Shown here one piece after another: positions 55,356 to 64,000 of a DNA stretch of 64,000 nt. Each line of letters begins with the position of its first letter. The stretch's first letter is position 1. This DNA is from Adiantum capillus-veneris. Lineage: Eukaryota; Streptophyta; Polypodiopsida; Polypodiales; Pteridaceae. The DNA is taken from NCBI GenBank assembly GCA_014529385.2, contig CM043953.1, positions 83,179,838 to 83,243,837 on the forward strand, given 5' to 3'. The notes beneath the pieces were generated by a model. The model was not told the DNA's origin. It did no database searches and worked only from the letters and a program-made list of their open reading frames with translations. Position numbers and translations under genes: made by a program.

Positions 55356-55746
55356 TGTTTACTATTCATTGATTGTTGGTTTAGTTTATGCAAGCTTGAT
55401 GATAGTGTAATAGTAAACAACCTTACCTTGCAAGTTGTCAATCAGGTATTTGCACAAACTCCATTCCTCTCTCTCTCTCTTTCCCTTCCCTCTAGCTCTC
55501 TATTGCTCCATTTGGTGTGTGTCTTGGTGTGACATTGTTTGTGTGTGTTTCGTTGTGCCTCCTCTTGTTCGTGAAAAAATATCTTTTGTGTCCTAGTTCG
55601 CATCCCACAACTAGGTGGTGCCCCTTCACTTGTTTGGTTGTGGGTTTGTTGTGGTTGTTTCTTGCTTGTGGTTTCCCCAGCCCCAATTGAGAAGCACGCC
55701 ATGGGCAAGGTGTGGATTTAATTCTACTTTTCCAGATTATATAAAG
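55356..55746. other. LTR-like sequence related to the Tat-like LTR
   Basis: Contains CT-rich stretches and CAACTAGGTGGTGCCCC, similar to GACTAGGTGGTGCCCTCATC near the end of the Tat-like LTRs (22739 and 30419). Suggests a relative of that LTR family. Confidence 0.4.
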
Positions 55747-56274
55747 ATGGATCAATTTATTTTTGGATTGTCTTATTTTCTAAAGACAAAGGTTACTTGT
55801 AGTGAACCCTCTACCTTTGAAGAAGAAGTGTTTATTGCCCGGAGAAAGCTTCACAAGTACTTCTACATCAAAAAGGGATTCCATCATGCAGGAAGAACCT
55901 ACCTTCAAGAAAGTGCTTCAATCAAGGAATTGTCTCCTTTGCAATAATTCTTTACTTCTACTCTGACAAATATTGAAGATGGTATTTACATGCCAACGGA
56001 TGATTCAAGTGCTAAAGTGTGTGATGAATATTCAAATGTGGCATCTCTTTCTTCTATCGTCATCACAAGCCTGCAACAATCGGCACAAGATATCTCAAAT
56101 GGTATTGGGAATGATTCAATAATGTATACATCCAACCTTTTGGATGGCCAATCTCTAGTCATACTAACTCTATGGAGAATGAAGCCCTCAAAGGTAACTT
56201 TGATCCCAAGGAATGTTCATGAGAGTGTGAAAAAGGGAGTGTGGTCATGGACTTCCTACTCCAAAATAGAGTAG
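55747..56274 (+). pseudogene. Unidentified ORF downstream of an LTR-like sequence
   Basis: One frame from ATG 55747 runs to 56274 with a single TAA at 55945-55947. It encodes MDQFIFGLSYFLKTKV, ARRKLHKYFYIKKGFHHAGR and, after the stop, SSIVITSLQQSAQDISNG. No known domain. Its placement after an LTR-like sequence suggests a retroelement leader ORF, comparable in position but not visibly in sequence with 22969-23379. Confidence 0.4.
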
Positions 56275-56786
56275 AATAGTGTAAATTGCTTTCATATGCG
56301 GATGATGTTCAATAATTGTGTGAGGGCATCAAAAATATTTGGTATGACCCATGTGTGCTAAGCATGGAAGAACCTACATGTTTCGAAATTAATCCATCAA
56401 CTTTTGAGCGCTCATACAATGTGAGGAATTTCAACTTTGAAAGGGGGGGGGGGGGGGGGGGTAGAAGTGGATGAAGAACATGGGAGAGTAGCAAACAGGG
56501 AGTGTATTACTTAGTGTGCAATTGAAAGATAAGTTAGCCCTAGAGTGATGGGCGTATATACAATGCATGGGGAAAAAACCTCCTAGTGAGGGAAAAAATG
56601 CCCCAGCGGTCCTAAGTGTGTTCACACAACACTACCACATGTACATGGTAACAGATTTTAGAGGGACAAGTGGAAGGACACTTGTTGCAAAAATTCCAGG
56701 AGTTGGGATGCTTATCCACTCTTTTTGGAACACTCGTTGCAAAGTTTTTCAAAAGTTGGGACACTTGTCCCACTGTTTTTGACCAT
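56275..56786. other. Spacer with a 19-base poly-G run
   Basis: A run of 19 G at 56443-56461. Otherwise no feature. Confidence 0.8.
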
Positions 56787-56809
56787 TGAAGGAACACTTC
56801 TTGCAAAGC

Positions 56810-56935
56810 GACAAGGGCAAGGCCGGGCTAGGCAGTGTGGAAAGGGAGTCCAAGTAGGGCAAAGAGCTAGGATCCATGCTATATAGTGGGAGGTTGGGAG
56901 GTGGACTCCAAGGTTCTAGTTCCCCTTGTCTAACA
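56810..56935 (+). repeat. Gypsy D 5' LTR (conserved part)
   Basis: Direct repeat of 62089-62214 with scattered substitutions; contains GCTATATAGTGGG, a possible TATA box, in both copies. Confidence 0.8.
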
Positions 56936-57763
56936 TTGGTATCAAGAGCAAGGTTCCTATTTTTGGGAAGGGACATGCGTGGTGTTGGAGAGCCACACAA
57001 AGCTTTGCATGTTTTTTGCATGTCGGGGTCAAGAGCACTGTGGAGCTCACCCCTATGAAGAGGACAACGAGGAAGACTGGGTGGGCAACCCCACTTGCGA
57101 GGAGAAGGGACTGACAAGGGACCTGCACCAAATTGCCTCCTCTCATGCTTGACGGCATCGCGCGACCCCTCTGAGCAATTCCCGTGCCTGTGGCAGGCGC
57201 TCTTGACGACCACCCAAGGCAGGGTGAGCAAAAGCTCCCACCTCACGCTGCCTGCGAGCTCTCCATCGCTGTGTTGAGTTCTTTTTTCACACTTGGTGGG
57301 CGCCCAACCCTTTGGGGTTAGTGGCTACTCAAATTTTTTCCACAACCAAGGGTCGATACCCACAGCAGGGAACCCCCCCTCCCTCTTTTGAACCTTCGGG
57401 CGAAGCTAGGCATACCGACAAAGCCAAGCAAGGGCAAGGACGGGAAAAATAAAGGGCAAGGTGTTATTTCTTTTGCGTATACTGCATATTATTTTTTTGT
57501 ATCTTCATTCAAGTCGCCTGCAAGTTATCCAAAATACAAAGACTAGTGTAGTACGGGTGCTCAAGGCAAACACACCTACACTATCGGATTGTTTTCTTGG
57601 AATCCGGACCAAGACTACATCCTAGCGGAAATTCCAAGAACACCAACAAGAAGTCCAATTAATCACACTTGCTCTAGACTACCAACAAAATTTCCAGTCG
57701 CTTCAAGCTTGGAGCACAAACGAAATTAGCAAGGCTAATTACCGGTGTCAATAGGATTCTTTA

Positions 57764-58560
57764 TTGATTTTATCGGTTGCGGTGCATCCTACATCTACAA
57801 ATTTATTCCTTGACTCCAAGTATTTTTCTTTACAACCGCCGGTGGAGTTAGCACAACTAATCACCAGCCTCTGCTACGAGTTTCTGTGTTCGATGCGGCT
57901 ACGAGCCTTTCTGCAATCCAAGGTATTGTTTTCTCTTTTGTTCGCACAACACGTCTTTGCCATGAATGCAAAAATTGATGATCAACACATGTTTGACTTT
58001 GAATACTTGGAGTCTGCTTCACTTGTCGATGCCGCGGGGTCGGATACTCCCACGGAGGGTACCCACATGGCAACAGGGACGGATGATGCATACCCAGGTA
58101 GTCTATCTTTCTCTCCGTGAGTATGAACACGTCCTCCTTAGAGCCTATTTGATATTCATGAGGATGATAGTAACTTGCCGAATGCAAGGGAGTTTGTCAC
58201 TCGACAGGACTGGCAAACTTTTGATGCCCACTTTCGCAAGCTAGCTGTACAGGTCCAAATATTGGCTACGCAAGTGGAAAATCTCACACGATTAATTTAC
58301 AATATGCTACCAGGATCAACTTCTCACTTGTTGGAAACCCAAGAGGTTTTCTACCCACCAGTTAGGACCAAAGAGGTCCAACATGCACAAGATAATTCGG
58401 TGGTAGGAACAGATCTGGTCATAACCAACGTGGTCAGGAAGCGACTATCACAATCCGACGTGCACAAAGTCAAAAATTATGCTTTATTTGCTTAGGAACG
58501 CATCAAGAAAAGCAGTGTCCACATGTCCGACGATGTAAGCATGATGCACTAGTTCGTGAT
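57764..58560 (+). pseudogene. Gypsy D gag region
   Basis: An ORF at 57764-58120 (118 codons) leads to DDQHMFDFEYLESASLVDAA. A second, 58175-58495, encodes a coiled segment with REFVTRQDWQTFDAHFRKLA and QILATQVENLTRLI, typical of the coiled start of chromovirus Gag proteins. In the following frame CFICLGTHQEKQC near 58482-58520 is a CX2CX3HX4C zinc knuckle. The segments lie in different frames. A basic start (KRTTRKTGWATPLARRRD) from an ATG at 57055 may belong to the same protein. Degenerate and non-functional. Confidence 0.6.
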
Positions 58561-61500
58561 TTGACATAAACTCCAGTTTTGGTGCAGGGCACAGTAGTTA
58601 TATGTCTTCATATGTGACTGTGGCTTTTCATACCGTTTTTTTTTTAATTGGGTAGCGTCATGCCCCGATTTCTTTTCTGATATAATTTTTGGTACGACCA
58701 ATCCATACTCTCGACTTATACGCTCAGTCGAAAACATTATGAGGTGCATTCAGGATGAGTGAATTAGGGTGTATATGATACACGTGTCACACAATTTTAC
58801 ATTCCGCATTTACTTTGGAAAGTATTGTTTGTTGTGCAACACCAAATGCTTGGTCAATTTCACATGACATAAGACTTCTAATTCGTGCTACGATTGATTT
58901 GGCGTCAAGAGTAGTGGCAACCAAGTTGGGAGCACCTACATTAATCGGGATATCATCTCAATGAATCCCTACCAGTCCAGTCAATGCACGGCACTTCTGG
59001 TGTTAACTTTTACGTTTATGACGGTCACGGTAGCCATGGGCTTCCACTCTTCTATGCAAGGCATGCTAACCAGGTGCTATAAAGAACGCTTTTGTCGTTA
59101 CATAGTCATCACAAACCACCACTAAAAGGAACCTAAATCTACGACTTAATTCACCTGCACAGTGCCATATTTTTAAGTCATTTTCATACAGTCACGATCC
59201 CCTACACGGTAGGTGAGGTCAGATGTGACTTGTGTTTTCAGTTACCTCTCTCGATGAGAGCATTATACAGTCAGATTGTTGCATGCTTAAAGGATAAGTT
59301 GCACGATACACACAAGCATGGGTGCGGTATATACAAGGTAGAAACTTAAGGAAAGTTCCTCAGCCCAGCGCTCTCTCTCTCTCTCTCTTTCTTATCTCTT
59401 AAAAATAATAATGAAAACTTTTTAAGAATATTTTGCTACATGTTTTGTTTGGGGGTTAGCATGAACCAAGGTGCTCTAACTCTCAGTTAAAAATTGGGCA
59501 AGGTGCCCTCTACATTAGTCTTCATCATTTCCAACACGATTGAACACTAATTGCCATATACGGGCTATGAGCCACACACGATGACTAAGAGTCATTGTCA
59601 GATCTCGGGTACGACCCACCTATTGGAATTCCTGGGGTGATTGTTCTTAAGATCGAACAAATCTATCCAGTGGACTACACATCAACGTTAATCGACAAGC
59701 CAGAGTCTTGTCATTACGGATGTTTGGGGTGTCAGTTTTGCACAACATGTTTTCAGTTCGACACTCGAGTTGAGTTTTTATAAACTCACATCAGCTGATC
59801 TCTACCATGGATTTTAGATACAACAAACCATTGCGACAGCATGGCTATCCATAAGAGCTAGGCCGCATAGTTTTGGGGTAAGAACCCACACGTGCTTACT
59901 CAATCACCCCATAGGCATTGAGGACCACATTTGATCTATCCCAACTGTACTTTCACAGAAAGAGGTCCGCAATCTACCAAGGGGTAGTGGACAAAATTCA
60001 ACTTTTCAAGTTGATTCCAATCATTTTTATACACGGTCGACTAGGTTGGTTATCGTTACCTACTAGTTGCGCAGGGTCTTATCAAGGGGTTTGACTACGT
60101 AGATTATAACCAACGGGTTTGCATTGCGAAGGCAACACCCAGGGTTACGAATTTAAATTTCTTTAGCTCACTAAATTCTCTTTTAGTGTTTCACAGGTCA
60201 CAGAAATTTTGGTCATGTATCTTTGCAGTTGGAAAGTTGCACTGGCCATTCAGATAAGTATCAAGGATTATTTACCCTAGTGTAAGTATATGTTTTTGGG
60301 TTTCTTTTTTCCAATTATGTTTGGTTAAGTTCTGTACAAGGGATGTTTGAGCTAGAAGGCTTTCATCCAGCTTGCTCTCTAGCCGCATGACACGGTCATG
60401 TAAGAGCACAATATTTTGAGAAAATAGTGTTATTTTCTCTCTTCCCTATTCCTCAAGATGCCATGATGGGTTTGATTCTTGTTGAAATAGTTACAAACCT
60501 CCAAGGAATGGTTCTGTTTGGCACATGTTGACACATGGGATACAACATGGTCTAAGAACTCAAGGAGTTTAGTTTAGCCAATGTGGAGCAATGATAATGA
60601 GGGTCCCTCTCACTCTTGTCGCAGAGTGTTTTGTAGTTACCTCCACACACAAGTACATCTTGTACTTGATGGATGTCGCTTTTTTCGGCCATCCTTATTT
60701 GAGAAATATTCAACATGTGGAGAATATGAGTCTCTGGGACTGACACTGATGCCTAATTCCTAATGATGTGTCTCGACGAAGTCCCTACGTGCTGGTTGCC
60801 ACCGTATCAGGAACAATTTCAGTGGCCAGAAATTGTCAGGTACCCAATACAAACTTGTTCCGATTACAAGTGCTGTGAAATCACCTTAACGGAGGATTGT
60901 TTCTACATGTAGCCAAGTATGTTGCGTTCATGAGAATGTCTCATGGTTGGTACCTAGGTGTGAATGGGTTGTCACATTTTGTTATGGTCCAGCTTTGTTG
61001 CAAGACTTTCACGTACGTATCGTGGAAAGTCTCGTCATGGAATTGCGATTTGGATAGGTTTGTGTTAAATGCACACACTAGGTGTTATGAGCCCTAGTGT
61101 TTAACACTGATTTTATTTGGAACGTCATGAAAATTCATGGACTTTATTCTTTCTGCACCTTTTTTCTCTGCAAGTGCAATCTATTGCAGATTTAATATGC
61201 TTTTACACCCTGCCATACAAGGTCATGGCATAGTATGGGTATCTATGGTTGTTTGGTCTAAACTATAAGCGTTTACTCCACTCCAACCCGCTTTCAACCT
61301 ACTTGGTTGTCTCCACTCCATATCAAATATATGGTTGGATACTCCATGGTTGAGTCCTAGTTTATGATCAGTCGTGGAAGACTATCTATAAGTGGTTGGG
61401 GAAAAGCACCTCACTATTACAACTGCCATTTGTTGCTAAAGAACCTGCTACGAGCATATGTTAGCACAACGCATTTTGAATGGGATATTCTCTCCCTATT

Positions 61501-62040
61501 CTAGAATTTGCTTACGTAAGGTTTTCAACTTTGAACACCTGTTGTGGTGGGGTTGGATACCGTTTCCATAGTTTCATAAGTCAAGGACTTAATAGGTGTG
61601 CTGACAAAGTATGTTGGCAGGTAACCTTCATTAGGGGTGAACATGTACTTTTGGGTGTTCCAAAATGTTCAGAAGTCTGACATGAGGACACACCCTATTC
61701 TACTTCTTAGTAGCTATGGGTTTTTTAAGATACTCACGCGAGTTGGAAATCTTCACAACTTCATGAAAAGTTGCGCCAAGGTTTTCTTGCATTATTCCAA
61801 TTGCTTCAGAAGATCTGAAAACTGGTTATGCCTTTGGACAACTCTTAGTTGTGGTTACTCCTTTATAGTACTCAAGTGAGTCATATATGGAGTTACCGCT
61901 TAAGACCCAAGTGCTTGAAAGGACAACAATGTTGAAAATCAAGAGGTTGCTCTTGGTTTCATTGAACCTCCTCACGGCATTAAGAAAACATTAGTGTTCT
62001 TACGAAGGTACTTCCAATTTTGTTTTCGAGGACGGAAACT
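58561..62040. other. Gypsy D internal region, not recognisable
   Basis: Short ORFs only; no RT, RNase H or integrase motif found by eye in any frame. A (CT)n stretch lies near 59371-59388. The region may be replaced by non-homologous sequence or decayed beyond recognition. Confidence 0.4.
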
Positions 62041-62061
62041 CTTCTTTAAGGGGGGGAGTAA

Positions 62062-62214
62062 TGTCAGGACAACGGCAAGGCTGAACTAGACAAGGGCAAG
62101 GCCGGGCTAGGCAGTGTGGAAAGTGAGTCCAACTAGGGTAAAGGGCTAGGAGCCATGCTATATAGTGGGAGGTTGGGTGGTGGACTCCAAGGTTCTAGTT
62201 CCCCTTGTCTAACA
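62062..62214 (+). repeat. Gypsy D 3' LTR
   Basis: Begins TGTCAGGACAACGGC after the polypurine tract and ends GTCTAACA. About 153 bp, unusually short for a plant Gypsy element. Confidence 0.75.
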
Positions 62215-64000
62215 CCAATGGTGTATCAGTGGGTGGTGTGGCATTCATGGGACAGTCTACTAGCAAGAAAGAACAATCCTTCGAAGCTCCAACCAGCTTA
62301 ACATTGGGTTTCATCTCTTCACATTCAACCTCTCCTCCCTCTTACGTTTTGGAGAACATGGAATCAACTCAGAAAGTTGAATTTTTCCACTACCTCTTGG
62401 TAGATTGCGGACTTCATTCCTTGAAACTACAACTATGTTGGGCTCCAATCATGACTCTCAACAGCTATGGAGTGATTGTGTATTAACAGGTTCATAACCC
62501 TGAAAATGCCACTCCTAGAGGCCTCATTAGTGTTTCAACTAGGCAACATCCCTTCTTCAGTTGGAATCTTATTCACAATTAAGTCATGAGAGGATATTCT
62601 CCCTCCATGAGAGAAGAGAAAGATGGAAAATACCTCAAAGAAAATTATAAACACCATATTAGAGAGTTTGGGACTGTAGAGCCAATTTGGGAATCACAAA
62701 TGTTTTAAAGATTTGGTTATATGGACAAGTCTCAAAACTATTTTCTAAGGCCAAATCCTTCCACAAGGTACTACTTAAAAACCTCTTTCAAGCCATACTC
62801 TCAAAACTTTGGCTAAGATTTTTGGCTCCAATTCCCACAATCACTAATATGTATTAATAGTCATACTAGGTTTTCTTATATGTTTTTACAAGAGACTACC
62901 TGCATGGAGGATCTCTTAATGTATTCATGTATTCCCTTGAATCATTCGACCATCAGTGGGATTGGCTACACCTTGTGCATGTGAAGTGGTCACCGTTGTA
63001 TATGTATACAACGATTGGAAGCCCATCTGCCATTGTAGTCACATACCATGCATGCATATCAAAAAAATAGAGTGGTAAGCCCTTGGCTTCAATAACAGTC
63101 TCAACCTTGTGCGCTATTGTTATACATGCCTTGCACAATTATGCTAGCATAGAAACATCACAGTGTGTCATTGTGAGACTCACACTATGAGCTTATATCC
63201 ACTTAATTCTATATATGTGTGCCATTATCCTTGATTTAAACTCAAGTAATAGTTCCTCGGTACATAAGAGAAGCCTTGCTTCGCATAAAGTCTGGCAAAG
63301 ACTTTGTGTTGCATAATAATCTTTTTCAAAATAAAGATTGAAGTGCAAATAAAAAAAAGTATAACTTGAAATGTACTAGCCTTGTTGGCTCTCTAAGAGC
63401 GGCTGTCATCACTTGAAGCTGGCTCGTAGTCGTATATGATGAGAAATTTAGAGCTATCAATGTACCCTACATGCCATCATGGCTTGGGTCGTACCGACCT
63501 CCAAGAGAAAATCAGATAGACATGGTGCCAAGTTCCCCAAAGTCCGTATGCTAATAGCATATTCCAAACTTTGGAGACTCCTATGCAAGATTCTCTAAAG
63601 TGGAGCCTTACTTCGCATAAGTTCATCAAAAAGATGAGATTGAACGCAACCTGAGTGCTCATAGCTATTAGGTGCTCCTATTGACTCACATATGTCAAAG
63701 CAGAAAAGAATTGACCTTGTCAAAGTTTCATAAAAAATTGTGCAGCTTATTAAGAATCATGAGAGTGCCCAATATTGATAGAGATAGCATCTACAACTTG
63801 TCTATCAAGTGTCATCTATTGCCAAACACTACTTGATCAAAACAACATTTGCTTGACAAGTTGGCATTGTGAAAATTCCTGCAAAAGTGAATAAGTTCAA
63901 AAGTGAAACTTAAAGTTAACATACTTACCGACTGCCCTTGGCATTGAAATTCATAGCATCACGTATGTGTGGTGGTCAACATTTGATTCAGCTGATAACT
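62215..64000. other. Unassigned right end
   Basis: A 94-codon ORF (62205-62486) runs out of the LTR end without recognisable motif. The rest is AT-rich with only short ORFs and no repeats that I could identify. Confidence 0.4.

Larger units (their letters stand above)
56787..62214 (+). mobile_element. Gypsy element D with short LTRs, heavily decayed
   Basis: Two direct repeats, about 126 bases clearly matching (56810-56935 and 62089-62214) and both ending CCCCTTGTCTAACA, bracket 5.4 kb. After the first comes TTGGTATCAAGAGCAAGG (56936-56953), a tRNA-iMet primer site with an inserted base. Before the second is AAGGGGGGGAG (62048-62058), a polypurine tract. Gag with a zinc knuckle lies at 57764-58560. 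The last codons before the PPT (LFFKGGSNVR) resemble the end of chromovirus polyproteins. RT and integrase are not recognisable, so decay or replacement is extensive. Left LTR start (about 56787) is estimated. Confidence 0.7.

Noticed and set aside
56749-57246. 165-codon minus-strand ORF
   Set aside because: It lies antisense across the Gypsy D LTR, primer site and gag start, has proline-rich low-complexity sequence and no recognisable domain.

Overview
The window looks like nuclear DNA of a land plant with a large, transposon-rich genome. The evidence is nested plant-type LTR retrotransposons (a Tork/TNT1-like Copia, a Tat-like Gypsy with a second RNase H, chromovirus-like Gypsy), an En/Spm (CACTA) DNA transposon with TNP2- and TNPA-like genes, tRNA-iMet primer sites, and long CT/GA microsatellites. 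The species cannot be named from the sequence. I see no intact host gene, rRNA, tRNA or CRISPR array. Every recognisable coding region is broken by stops or frameshifts, so nearly all coding entries are pseudogenes.

Layout. 1-1552 and 8283-10160: arrays of the palindromic word GTATGCTAATTAGCATAC flank a broken FCP1/CTD-phosphatase-like gene on the minus strand; a CACTA element (1553-8282, 3-bp target duplication TTT) sits at the end of that gene fragment. 10641-11570: an unidentified decayed minus-strand gene. 12029-21200: remains of Gypsy element B, interrupted by a Copia element (12274-17661) and by an unclassified inverted-repeat element (19479-20825). 21213-30504: a nearly complete Tat-like Gypsy. 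30505-35540: Gypsy element C (LTR end, tRNA-iMet site, gag, protease, RT), truncated in RNase H. 35545-39830: leader-like repeats, an unidentified retroelement-type ORF, an inverted piece of the C LTR and an AACCAT minisatellite. 39840-44140: poorly recognised ORFs, including a decayed coiled-coil ORF with many in-frame TAG codons. 44460-48650: a minus-strand LTR element (LTR, primer site, leader with a ~298-bp tandem array, gag-like ORF). 49087-49904: a solo LTR of the Copia family with a perfect TSD. 49905-53400: Gypsy protease remains, a DEAD-box helicase fragment, and a polypurine tract followed by an LTR-like sequence. 53400-56786: microsatellites, a MITE-like element, LTR-like sequence and a broken ORF. 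56787-62214: Gypsy element D with short LTRs. 62215-64000: unassigned.

The Copia and Tat elements lie inside older Gypsy sequence, so the order of insertion can be read from the nesting. The most unusual structures are two separate tandem arrays (about 292 and 298 bp period) that each carry one CGCG-centred palindrome per unit and lie next to gag-like ORFs; a near-perfect inverted repeat with ~100-bp arms (9557-9769); the palindromic arrays around the FCP1 fragment; and the DEAD-box fragment beside a retroelement terminus.
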